64,000 nt of DNA from Paulinella micropora (taxonomy: Eukaryota > Cercozoa > Imbricatea > Euglyphida): positions 68,506 to 132,505 of the forward strand of contig BJOX01000073.1 of NCBI GenBank assembly GCA_009731375.1. Direction: 5' to 3'. The notes beneath the pieces are model-generated. The model was not told the DNA's origin and did no database searches. It saw only the letters and a program-made list of their open reading frames with translations. A program made the translations under genes and the position numbers. Of the stretch, positions 52,093 through 64,000 are shown piece after piece. The stretch's first letter is position 1; every line of letters begins with the position of its first letter.

Positions 52093-52207
52093 ATATATAT
52101 CCATCAATCTTTCTATTTATCTACCTATCTACCTGTCTATCTATCTATTTATCTATGTATATATCTACGTATTTATCCATCTATGCGTCTTTCAATCTAT
52201 CTATCTA

Positions 52208-52257
<50 letters not shown>

Positions 52258-52290
52258 ATTTCTACCTACCTGTCTGTCTATCTGTCAATA

Positions 52291-52331
<41 letters not shown>

Positions 52332-52332
52332 G

Positions 52333-52425
<93 letters not shown>

Positions 52426-52490
52426 GTATCTAGAGCTGGCAGACCAAAATTACCTATTTATCTATCTATCTATCAATATATATCTATCTC

Positions 52491-52522
<32 letters not shown>

Positions 52523-52534
52523 CCTTTCTTTCTT

Positions 52535-52583
<49 letters not shown>

Positions 52584-52641
52584 GTAACTAGAGCTGATAG
52601 ACTAAACATACCCATCTATCTATCTATCCATCTATCTATCC

Positions 52642-52675
<34 letters not shown>

Positions 52676-52724
52676 GTATCTAGAGTTGATAGACCAAACA
52701 TACCTATCAATCTATCTATCTATC

Positions 52725-52779
<55 letters not shown>

Positions 52780-52794
52780 ATGTCTATCTATATG

Positions 52795-52847
<53 letters not shown>

Positions 52848-52923
52848 ATATCTATCTATCTACCTATCTATCTATCTAGCTACCTATATATCTATCTATC
52901 TACCTATCTATCTATCTATCTAC

Positions 52924-52969
<46 letters not shown>

Positions 52970-52975
52970 GTATAT
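51340..52975 (+). repeat. (TATC)n field of unit B, ~1.6 kb
   Basis: Longest tetranucleotide field; it contains duplicated 400-bp blocks (51600-51900 and 51985-52285) and three copies of the TCTAGAGCTGATAGACC insert. The 437-codon poly-LSIY frame across it is not a gene. Confidence 0.9.
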
Positions 52976-54495
52976 CCATCGCAAGTGCGCATGATGCTAT
53001 TCTCGAACGAGAGGAAGCAAAATCTACCAGTCCATACATCAATCAGATGCGTCCATCTTGCATGTAGAGAGATAGAACGAGAGTGCAACCCACAAATACC
53101 ATCACTTACAAACACCAGAAACACACATACACCCACAGATGCACAATCTATAATAATATTAAATACGTCTGTAATAATTAAATTGTACATGTCCATATGT
53201 GTATATATGCAATTCTACATGTACAATAATATTTATGTATGCATGTATATTGCTTGCTTACACATCATTTTTATTCACACATTCTCTCTGTTCCCATGCA
53301 CACACTAATTTACCTACCACAACATACCACTTTCACATACCTACCACAACATACCACGTTCAAGTATTCACGTGCTGTGTCCTTGTGCACTAAGCTTAGA
53401 CACTTCACCAGCAGCCTCTAGCGCTGCGCACAGGCTACAAGGGAAAGAACATCCCAGATTGGTCGGGCATCAAGCGCTTGAAGTCGTTGCTCATCGCGCT
53501 CGAAACACGTGAGCAACAAGTAAGCAGCTATGTGAGCTTCGTGACGGGTTCTTTGCCTCAGTCCAGGCAATCAGCCATGGATTCAGCCACTACATGACTT
53601 GGTGACTGCTAGCCCATCAAAGGATTCGATGAATTTTGCAGTAGCTCGTACCAACGCTCTCATTCAACACTTAGGAAGAAGCTACGCCACAGCTTTCGCA
53701 TCTATACCAGACTCGGAAGAGACCAATCTAGAGTTTCACATCCGTCTACGGTACACTAGCAGCTAATAACCTTTCATGCATGAAGTATACAACCATGAGT
53801 ACACAGAGCGCGCGTAAGCATTCTATTAATGTACAATTACATATACATGTGACGGGTTCTCTGCCTCACTCCAGACAATCAGCCATGGATTCAGCCACTA
53901 CGGGACTTGGTGACTGCTAGCACATCAAAGTATCTGATGTTTTCTGCAGTAGCTCGTACCAACGTTCTCATTCAACACTTAGGAAGAAGCTACGCCACAG
54001 CTTTCGCATCTATACCAGACTCGGAAGAGACCAATCTAGAGTTTCACATCCGTCCACGGTACACTAGCAGCTAATAACCTTTCATGCATGAAGTATACAA
54101 CCATGAGTACACAGAGCGCGCGTAAGCATACTATTAATGTACAATTACATGTAGATCGTAACAGACAATTGACGCATATTACTAGAGATATTATGCATAC
54201 ACAACATGTGCATACACAAGGTCATTGTTAGCTGATTCACAAGCGAACACATGCAGCCACCCGTGCACAACCGTATTCTTACCGTATTCTTGTATTGCCT
54301 GGTAATATTCATACATGCTACAAGTATTGCATGCACTGTGCAGCCACGTATAAAATCATGCCAGTATTTCCTTTGCCTCCAGCTGCGCGCCATGTACATC
54401 TCTGCCAGTGCACATAGTGTGTGTCTCACAGGTGCTCCTGTACGACCCATGCTCTATGCATCTCACACAACGCTCTGCGTTGCTGCGGCTCTCAC

Positions 54496-54702
54496 CTGCT
54501 GGAACCACTGGCCGGTCTGCTCGTTGCGCACAAACACGTACGCTGCTCCCGCTTCACCGCAACCGTTATCCGCCCCGTTTCCGTTGATTCCCGTCGCACA
54601 AGAATCTTCTTGCCAAGCGCCAACAACGAATGTATTTCCAGATACACTTACCGCAAATCCGAAGTTGTCGCCGCTGCCCGTGTTAGTGGGCTTCAGATAG
54701 GC
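54496..54702 (-). CDS. FG-GAP blade exon C
   Basis: 207 nt, phase 0-0, the same boundaries as exon D. It reads [15 protein letters not shown], then a VSVSGNTFVVGA strand, EDSC, DNGC and the WFQQ end. No stop or frameshift. It differs from exons B and D at scattered residues, mostly in the loop after VVGA (WQ here, DR in D, YY in B). This is the loop that usually varies between blades on the ligand face of propellers; that functional reading is inference. Introns of 8,837 nt (upstream) and 6,597 nt (downstream) flank it. Confidence 0.85.
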
Positions 54703-55673
54703 CTGAGAGCAAACACGGCAGGTGAGACAGAACAGCGGCAGAACAAGCGCAGCACGTTCTCAGCACATGCTGCGTCTTGATGTCTTAATGCTCATGGAAG
54801 TGGTTCACTTGCAAGCTTGGATCGAGAGCTCAATCATGACCCGCCAAGCAGGTCCTAGACATAAGCATCACTGGACTGAGACGAAATCCAAGACCTTCGC
54901 AGAATCGCTCATTACACGTATGCTTAACTAAATTAAAGCTAGGATCTGCTGCTGGCACGCACATGCGCGCAGGTAATACGCACATCTATGTTTACATGAG
55001 AGGTCCTTCGGGACTACATGCAATCCTCAATGACTAACGTAGATGCCTTTTCTCTTTTCTATAAGGGAATTCCGTTGTTGTTGTTGTTGTTGTTGCTGTT
55101 ATTGTTGTTTCACTCGGGTTCGTTGCAACTGGTCATTTCGTTGCCACTGATAACCGTGAGCCTTCCGCGTACATGGAACATTACGCTTGTGATATATGTG
55201 GACATCTAGGGCATGAATCTCAGAAAGATTTCATTTATATGTATGCATATAAATCGTATATATCAATGTATATGAATGTCTATGACTAAGTGCATGTATC
55301 GATGCATATTGATTATGCCCTGATGTTATATATATGTGCATATGCATGAATGGATTTCATATTGGGTATGACACAGATACAAGTACAAGCAATTATGAAG
55401 TTTGCATTATACACATGTTTCATAATATGCATGAATTACCTTCATAGTGAGTATGCAATACTATATACATAGATACAAATATAGTCACACCTTTTGATAA
55501 TTTAACATAAAAACATTACAAGATATATTTATACTTGGACATATTGAAAACGATGTACAAAAAGCTTCTTTAATGTATGTATGCATGCATATATAATTTA
55601 TAAACATCCATGTATATATATGAAGCCATAACCAAGTGCATGTGCAGATGCAGATCTAATATGCATTATCTAC

Positions 55674-55722
<49 letters not shown>

Positions 55723-58204
55723 TATATACATATATATATATATATTATTATACATGAACCACATTCATACTGAATATGAAGTATGAGCAACCTTCTACAT
55801 ATACAATGATAAATCAAAACCTCAGCTGCTACATATATACGTGGAAAGAAGATTAAGCTTCCTTCTTTGTCAGTCATTGTGCGCAAAACGCTGATCCATG
55901 TCTTATGAGCGAAGCTTCCGCCACTGCAACATCTCGATGAGGGCTGTCGCATGTCGATGCCCAAGCAAGCCGCTTAGCTGAGAACAAGGTCCAAGCGCGA
56001 AGGCATGGTTCGCGGCACTGAATGACAAAGACCCCATATGCATTCATGGAAGATTGACCAGGAAGCTTTCGTCGAGAGCTTGTGGTACCAATCAGCCACG
56101 ATGCAGTTCCTGGTCCTAGCCATGAGCCAGGGCTGAGGCGGAAACGCTTGGTAAAGTCGCTCATGGTATCTATGCCTTACATGGTGTATGCGACATGCAT
56201 ATGCACATCCACACAGACACACATGTTTGCTTGCATGAATTGTGGATAACTACATCCAAAGGCAGACTCAAGCGCTTTTCTGCTCGACTCATGCTCTATG
56301 TTACTGCTCTTGAAGTGGTCGCGTTGACGACTCTCATAAAGGGCTTTCTGACCAGCCATGATGCAGCTTTACGACGTACGAGTCTGTTCTGACCGATGCG
56401 CTTGAACTGGCTGTTCGTTCGCGACAACTGATAACTATCAGTCATGGGCTTGCGCACTCTGTGTAGATCATATATATAGAGAGGATATGCATCCACATGT
56501 AGAATGAACAAATCCAGCACATGCATGTTCAAACTTCAAACAACTTTTCTGTGGGTACAAATATATATCTATGCAAGTGAAGTGACTGAATGCATGCATA
56601 CATACATATTAAATATTAATTATAATGAAATATGGAATATGAATATATATGTACGTATGAATATGCATATTTATATACGAAATGTATAGACATCTGTAGA
56701 ATGAGCACAAGCAAGTACAAAAAAGCTTTCATGCATATGTGTTTACAAGTATCTAGTATCCATGCATATATACGCAGTGACTAAATGCATGTGTATACAC
56801 ATGTCTTGAATTTTAGTCATGTATATGCACATGTTTATGCATATTGTGTATATGAATAAATACACAATATATGTGGAGGACGTCCACCATTACAAACAAG
56901 CAGTTATGTGCCTACAAAAATATTATTATTTCAAGGCATAAGCTTACTATTGATTATGCATTTTTTTTTTCAAAAATGTACCATGTATTATCATGTATGG
57001 ATGAGGGTCGAAGACATGGTCAGTAACAACGAACCAAGACTACATGCGCTTCGTTCTCCTTGCTGTTTAAGTCGCACGTCGACTGCTTGTGGAGTTTTAG
57101 GCCACTTTTGACAAAGTCTTCACGGGCATTACGGCCACAAAGTAGCGCTGCTGCTAGGATTTGGTCCACATGCGAGTGGTCATGGCTTCTTCCAAGGCCC
57201 TCGTCCAACAAGGGCTTTCTAACAAGCCACCGTCGTGTCAGCTCATGGTTTGAGACTTTGCCGGTCATGAGACCACCTAGCGCGCGACATGAGGTTTGAG
57301 TGCACTTGCGGAAGACTCTGCCCAAAAATGAACTAGAAACCTTGGAAGCGTCGGCGTGCATAACCACACCAGCAACGAGAACGAAGCGCGTCCGCAGTCA
57401 TCCTCTGTTGCAAATAATTCAGCCTATTCGACCCTTGTCGCAAATAACCAAGCCTTTTCGACCCTTGTTCATACAATCCAGCCTATACCTCTTCCATGAG
57501 TGTATATGTCTATACATGCCTACTACATCTTTACGAATGCAATACATAGATCATACACAATGATTATATTTTACACTGCCCATTTTATCTATACTATGTA
57601 TGAACATTCACGCACATAAATACATACTCATGCAGTTACCGTGAATACATAATCACACATCTATATATTCGTCTATCTATTTGCGATGAATATGCAGGAC
57701 GTATGTAAACATGCATTCAGTCACTCCCTTGGCGTATGTTACAAGAATAAGCATTACAGCTTATCTATATATCTATGAGGCACAATTTGTAGCACATGCG
57801 TCTCTGGCTTTCTGTCTGTCTGCCTCTCTCTCTCTCTGTGATCATGTTTTAAACTTGCAGAGCAAAGCCTCTGTAATTATAACACCTTGACCCTTTTTGA
57901 GGGAAATATTAACACTCATCCGCTTCAGGAATGTCTCTTACAAACCGCAACATGTTTCCGATTGTGTTCTTGCAACAGAGGCTTGGTTCACAAGCAGAAT
58001 CCTTGCCGGCCATACTATTACTTCCGACAGGCAAGGTTCAGCAAACATATGGCATGGGTGAACTGACTCAAAGTTAAGATGGAAATAAATCAAGCAGCAG
58101 ATGCAAGAGAACATAAAACAAGAAGCAGTCGACAATCAACAGAAGATGCTACCAGATTGGCGACTGACGCAGCAAGAAAAAAGCTCTTGCTCCACGCTAT
58201 GTTA

Positions 58205-58315
58205 TCCCATCCATCCATCCATCCATCTATCTATAATCTATCTACCTATCCATCTATCTATCTAAAAAGCTACCTATCTACCTATCTATCTATCTATCTA
58301 TCCACCTATCTATCG

Positions 58316-58363
<48 letters not shown>

Positions 58364-58405
58364 ATATATTGTCTTTCTATTTATCTATCTATTTATCTAT
58401 CTATT

Positions 58406-58452
<47 letters not shown>

Positions 58453-58719
58453 TTATCTATCTACCTATCTATCTGTCTGTCTATCTGGTAGGTAAACACG
58501 CAAACAAGCGGCTACTAGTAATTGAACACAATGGTCTCTTGTTTCGAAACGAAGCGCTTCAAAGCCAGCTCAAGTATTCACGTGCTGTGTCATGGCGCAC
58601 TAAGCTTGGACCTACCTACCTACCTACCTACCTATCTATCTATCTGTCTGTCTACCTATATATCTTTATCTATCTATTTATCTATCTATCCATATATCTA
58701 TCCATCAATCAATCTATCC

Positions 58720-58756
<37 letters not shown>

Positions 58757-58830
58757 AGTATTTATCCATCTACCAGTCTTTCAATCTTTCAATTTATCCA
58801 TCTATCCATCCATCTATCTATCTATCTATC
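58205..58830 (+). repeat. (TATC)n fields of unit C, first block
   Basis: Counterpart of 41770-42440 with different array lengths. Confidence 0.9.
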
Positions 58831-59274
58831 TGGTGTGGGTGTGCTGGGCCCGTGGTGGGGTGCCTTATGTGTGCCTAGCCATACGCCTACAAGTCACATG
58901 CCGAAATAGCGACGGGAAGCACAATCCTGTTCCCTCAGGGTGCCCTTTCTCGCTTGTTGAGCCCGGAATAAAACCCACAGTGCTCTGTCGGTTTATACTA
59001 GACTGTCGAACAGTCTCGAAACTCCATCTGCTTACTGGGCCCTCTGTAATGGAGGTGGGAGCTCGTTCTGCAAGGGGCGCTTTATGGAACGAGCCCTGGC
59101 CCCGCCTGGTACTAGGGAGCTTTGGTATTGCCTGTATCAGTCCCTTCCGTGCAAACATCACGGCTTAGCTGGGCATCGGGTTAATACTTTACCCACAGAC
59201 TTCCTGGTTGACGAAATCAGAAGCTCCTTTTTTCTGACATTAGTCGATATTTCATATTTCTACCTTCCTGTCGG

Positions 59275-59313
59275 TCTATCTATCTATCTATCTATCTATC
59301 TACCTATCTATCC

Positions 59314-59355
<42 letters not shown>

Positions 59356-59461
59356 GTATCTAGAGCTGATAGACCAAACATACCTATCATCTATCTGTCT
59401 ATCAATCTATCTATCTATCTATCTATTTATCTATTTATCTATTCATCGATCTATCCATCTA

Positions 59462-59508
<47 letters not shown>

Positions 59509-59513
59509 TTATA

Positions 59514-59548
<35 letters not shown>

Positions 59549-59610
59549 ATATCTATCTATCCATCTATCCATCTATCTATCTATCTATCTATCTACCTAT
59601 CTGTATATCC
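59275..59610 (+). repeat. (TATC)n field of unit C, second block
   Basis: Counterpart of 43425-43760. Confidence 0.9.
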
Positions 59611-60921
59611 ATCGCAAGTGCGCATGATGCTGTTCTCGAACGAGTGGAAGCAAAATCTTCCGGTCCATACATACATCAATCAGATGCGTCCATCTTGCAT
59701 GTACAGAGAGAGAGAAGGAGAGTGCAACCCACACATACCATCACTTACAAACACCACCAGAAACACACATACACCCACAGATGCACAATCTATAATAATA
59801 TTATGTGCGTCTGTAATAATTAAATTGTACATGTCCATATGTGTAAAAATGCAATTCTACATGTACACTAATATTTATGTATGCATGTATATTGTTTGCT
59901 TACACATCATTTTTATTCACACATTCTCTCTGTGCCCATACCACACTAATTTACCTACCACAGCATAACACTTTCACATACCTTGGTAGGTAAACACGCA
60001 AACGAGCGGCTCTTAGTCATTGAACACAATGGTCTCTTGCTTTGAAACGAAGCGCTTCAAAGCCAGCTCAAGTATTCTCGTGTGTGTCCTGGCGCACTAA
60101 GCTTAGACACGTCACATGGAGCCTCTAGCGCTGCGCACGGGCTACAAGGGAAAGAACATCCCAGATTGCTCGGGCATCAAGCGCTTGAAGTCGTTGCTCA
60201 TCGCACTCGAAACACGTGAGCAACAAGTAAGCAGCTATGTGAGCTTCGTGACGGCGTATGTTACAAGAATAAGCATTACAGCTTATCTGTGTATCTATGA
60301 GACGCAATTTGTAGCACATGCGTGCACCAAAAACATTAGTTTCCTGCATCTCTGCGTGCATATCTACTGGAGGCATCGTACATGTGATATATACACAATA
60401 TACACAAGCGTGTAGTTTATCCCATGCCACGAATAGTTGGTGCAAGCACGTTGGTTTTAGCAAATTCTTTCTCTCATACACCTGGAACGCGCTCATTACA
60501 AAGCCCCGGGCAACAGCATCTGGAACCGGCCCAAAAGAAAGCGCTTGAGACTATTATCTTTGCTGGTCCTGACTTGCAAACGACCTCTCGTGGAAGTATA
60601 CGCGAAATGTATGTGTGCGTGTGCGTGCATGCACCACTTTGCCTAGCTATGCAGCGTACGTACCAGGAGCCACGTGATAAGACATATTACTGAATATGCA
60701 AGAATAGGATATGAATAAAACACATGTGATACTGTGCGCGTAAACCAGCCTCTTGGCTAGTACCTACAAACACGGACTCCACACGATTTGCTTGAGTTCC
60801 GTTCTAGTGTCAAACCCTGAGCCACGACTCACCAGCAAACTCTTACTGAGTAAAAGTGGGGCCATGCCAAGCAACAACGACAAGCGTGCGCTTGAGAACA
60901 AAGGGCTTCTCTGGCTGTCTG

Positions 60922-60958
<37 letters not shown>

Positions 60959-61329
60959 CGTGTGTGTGTGCTCATGTTTTAAACTCGCAGAGCAAAGCAT
61001 CTGTAATAATAACACCTTGACCCTTTTTGAGGGAAATATTAACACTCATCCGCTTCGGGAATGCCTCTTACAAACCGCAACATGTTTCGGATTGTGTTCT
61101 TGCAACAGAGGCTTGGTTTGCAAGCAGAATCCCTGTCGGCCATACTATTACTTCCGACAGGCAAGGTTCAGCAAAAATATGACATGGGTGAGCTGACTTA
61201 AAGATGGAAACAAATAAAGCAGCAGATGAAAGAGAACATAAAACAAGAAGCGATCGGAAATCAACAGAAGATGCTACCAGATTGGCGAGTAACGCAGCAA
61301 GAAAAAAGCTCTTGCTCCACGATATGTTA

Positions 61330-61507
61330 TCCCATCCATCCGTCCATCCATCCATCAATCTTTAAATTATCCATCTATCCATCTATATATCTATCTATCT
61401 ACCTATCTATCTATCTTTCTATCTATCTATCTATCCATCTATCTATCTATCTATTTATCTATCTATCTATATATTGTCTTTCTATTTATTTATCTATTTA
61501 TCTATCT

Positions 61508-61542
<35 letters not shown>

Positions 61543-61802
61543 TATCTATCTATCCTATCTATCTACCTACCTACCTATCTATCTGTCTGTCTATCTGGTA
61601 GGTAAACACGCAAACGAGCGGCTACTAGTAATTGAACACAATGGTCCCTTGCTTCGAAACGAAGCGCTTCAAAGCCAGCTCAAGTATCCACGTGTTGTGT
61701 CATGGCGCACTTAGCTTGGACCTACCTACGTACCTACCTACCTACCTATATCCATATATCTATCCATCATCTATTTATTTATCTACCTACCTATCTATCT
61801 AC

Positions 61803-61843
<41 letters not shown>

Positions 61844-61948
61844 AATCTATCTATCTATCTATCTATCTATCTGTGTATATAACTTAGTATTTATCCATCT
61901 ATCAGTCTTTCAATCTTTCAATCTATCCATCTATCTATCTATCCATCC

Positions 61949-61991
<43 letters not shown>

Positions 61992-62017
61992 CATATTTCT
62001 ACCTACCTGTCGGTCTG

Positions 62018-62054
<37 letters not shown>

Positions 62055-62123
62055 GCATCTAGAGCTGAAAGACCAAACATACCTATCTATCTATCAATCA
62101 ATCAATCAATCAATCTATCTATC

Positions 62124-62179
<56 letters not shown>

Positions 62180-62188
62180 CATCTATCC

Positions 62189-62224
<36 letters not shown>

Positions 62225-62265
62225 ATCTATCTATCCATCTATCTATCTATCTATCTATCCATCGC
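61330..62265 (+). repeat. (TATC)n fields of unit C, third block
   Basis: Counterpart of 45480-46415, apparently identical in array length. Confidence 0.9.
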
Positions 62266-63480
62266 AAGTGCGCAGGATGCTATTCTCGAACGAGAGGAAG
62301 CAAAATGTACAGGTCCATACATACATCAATCAGATGCGTCCATCTCTCATGCAGAGAGAGAGAACGAGAGTACAACCCACACATACCATCACTTACAAAC
62401 ACCACCAGAAACACACATACACCCACAGATGCACAATCTATAATAATATTATGTACGTCTGTAATAATCAAATTGTACATTCCCATATGTGTATATATGC
62501 AATTCTACATGTACACTAATATTTATGTATGCATGTGTATTGTTTGCTTACACATCATTTATATTCACACATTCTCTCTGTGCTCATGCACTCACTAATT
62601 TACCTACCACAGCATAACACTTTCACATACCTTGGTAGGTAAACACGCAAACGAGCGGCTCTGAGTCATGGAACACAATGGTCTCTTGCTTCGAAACGAA
62701 GCGCTTCAAAGCCAGCTCAAGTATTCACGTGTGTCCTGGCGCACTAAGCTTAGACACGTCACATGGAGCCTCTAGCGCTGCGCACGGGCTACAAGGGAAA
62801 GAACATCCCAGATTGCTCGGGCATCAAGCGCTTGAAGTCGTTGCTCATCGCACTCGAAACACGTGAGCAACAAGTAAGCAGCTATGTGAGCTTCGTGACG
62901 GGTTCTTTGCCTCATTCCAGGCAGTCAGTCATGGATTCAGCCACTACAGGACTTGGTGACTGCTAACCCATGTAAGGATTCGATGTATTTTGCAGTAGCT
63001 CGTACCAACGTTCTCATTCAACACTTAGGAAGAAGCTACGCCACGTGTTTCGCATCTTTGCCAGACTCGGAAGAGACCAATCTAGAGTTTCACATCCGTC
63101 CACGGTACAGTAGCAGCTAATAACCTTTCATGCATGAAGTATACAACCATGAGTACACAGAGCGCGCGTAAACATACTATTAATGTACAATTACATATAG
63201 ATCGTAACAGACAGTTGACGCATATTACTAGAGATATTATGCATACACAGCATGTGCATACACACTGTCATTCTTAGCTGATTCACAAGCGAACACATGC
63301 AGCCACTCCCGTGCACAACCGTATTCTTACCGTATTCTTGTATTGCCTGGTAATATTCATACATGCTACAAGTATTGCGTGTACTGTGCAGCCACGTATA
63401 AAATTATGCCAGTATTTCCTTTGCTTCCAGCTGCGCGCCATGTACATGCCAGTGCACATAGTGTGTGCCTCACAGGCGCT

Positions 63481-64000
63481 CCTGTACGACCCATGCTCCA
63501 TGCATCTCACACAACGCTCTGCGCTGCTGCGGCTCTCACCTGCTGGAACCACTGGCCGGTCTGCTCGTTGCGCACAAACACGTACGCTGCTCCCGCGTCA
63601 TAGCAAGTGTTATCCGCCTCGTTCCCATTGATTCCCGTCGCACAGGAATCTTCTCTATCAGCACCAACGACCAATGTATTCCCAGACACACTTACCGCAT
63701 GTCCAAAGTAGTCGCCGCTGCCCGTGTTAGTGGGCTTCAGATAGGCCTGAGAGCAAGCACGGCAGGTGAGACAGCACAGCGGTAGAACAAGCGCGGCACG
63801 TGCAAGACAGCCCTCTTACCACCACACTCGCACAAACACACACACACACAGACACAGACACACACACACACATGCACACACACACACACATGCATACATA
63901 CACCTACGCACATACACGCCTTCTGTGAGGTGGTCCTCACACGGACGCTCTAATCTCAGCTCAGTAATGGTCGCAAACACCGACATGAACACACATACAC
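63481..64000. repeat. Start of segmental duplication unit D
   Basis: Exon D and the first ~250 bases of its upstream intron, with the same (CA)-rich sequence and CACGCCTTCTG-GAGGT-GTCCTC block found at 37925, 48060 and 63915. The unit continues past the window. Confidence 0.7.
63540..63746 (-). CDS. FG-GAP blade exon D (first blade seen in the window)
   Basis: 207 nt, 69 codons, phase 0 at both ends; acceptor CTCAG before GCC, donor CAG followed by GTGAGAG. It begins [15 protein letters not shown] and carries [12 protein letters not shown], then EDSC...DNTC, and ends WFQQ. This is the FG-GAP_2 type of beta-propeller blade (the FG motif, then a hydrophobic VVGA strand). One exon encodes one blade, cut at the W-x-QQ/AYLK boundary. 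The two cysteines recur in all four blades of the window and may pair. It is the most upstream exon visible; its neighbour lies 8.8 kb downstream. Confidence 0.85.

Larger units (their letters stand above)
47641..54440. repeat. Segmental duplication unit B (exon B plus intron)
   Basis: Matches unit A from the exon to about 50690, then jumps to sequence equivalent to about 44935, so about 4.3 kb of unit A is absent. 53540-54152 is a 305-bp tandem duplication of the block GACGGGTTCT...ACAATTACAT. Confidence 0.75.
54441..63480. repeat. Segmental duplication unit C (exon C plus intron)
   Basis: Lacks the 38.0-38.35 kb part of unit A just after the exon, then matches it at offset about +16433. 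From about 40200/56640 to 47117/62969 the two are almost identical outside microsatellite lengths. Confidence 0.8.

Noticed and set aside
51274-52587. 437-codon open frame on the plus strand (poly-LSIY)
   Set aside because: It is a translation of the (TATC)n field; a 4-base repeat with no stop in its three repeat frames gives long open frames by necessity. The same holds for the frames at 10382-10881, 45780-46667, 59084-59968 and 61632-62519.

Overview
The window is nuclear DNA of a eukaryote, most likely a unicellular alga or other protist that I cannot place more precisely. The evidence is canonical GT-AG introns, GC-rich exons scattered through AT-rich and microsatellite-choked introns, and the mix of surface-protein modules. 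There is no bacterial gene organisation, no rRNA, no convincing tRNA gene and no CRISPR array. By eye at least half of the window is simple repeats: (ATT)n, (TATC)n, (TAC)n, (CT)n, (CA)n and (TTTC)n. Most long open frames, such as the poly-LSIY and poly-N/I/Y ones, are translations of these repeats.

One real gene can be read through the noise. It lies on the minus strand from about 63.75 kb down to 5.56 kb and continues upstream past the right edge. I find 20 exons whose splice sites and reading phases all join without conflict. In transcription order they encode: four FG-GAP-type beta-propeller blades (63.6, 54.6, 47.8 and 37.7 kb); a 31-nt microexon; a Cys-rich/EGF exon and an EGF exon (36.3-35.5 kb); a large extracellular exon (35.0-34.4 kb); an IPT/TIG-like exon (34.3-33.9 kb); two exons of ephrin-receptor-like (GCC2/GCC3) cysteine repeats (31.1 and 25.4 kb); and about ten exons (25.0-5.6 kb) for a multi-pass membrane domain with a charged cytoplasmic tail. 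The product would be a modular cell-surface protein of at least 1,340 residues, with adhesion modules outside and a polytopic membrane domain inside. The 5' end, signal peptide and remaining propeller blades are outside the window.

Layout: 1-5.5 kb is 3' flank with pyrimidine tracts and GATA arrays, plus one possible alternative last exon near 4.6 kb. From 5.6 to 25.4 kb are short membrane exons in repeat-filled introns, including a tRNA-derived SINE family and a ~490-bp element, both ending in (ATT)n. From 25.4 to 30.8 kb is one intron packed with SINE copies and assembly gaps. From 30.8 to 37.8 kb is the exon-dense extracellular part. From 37.8 to 64 kb are tandem 7-10 kb segmental duplications, each carrying one phase 0-0 FG-GAP exon, so the protein has gained blades by genomic duplication. 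One ~6-kb block (about 40.2-47.1 kb against 56.6-63.0 kb) is nearly identical.

Ten runs of N interrupt the sequence, mostly inside poly-G/poly-C or microsatellite tracts. Array lengths, and some of the duplications, should be read with the possibility of assembly error in mind.
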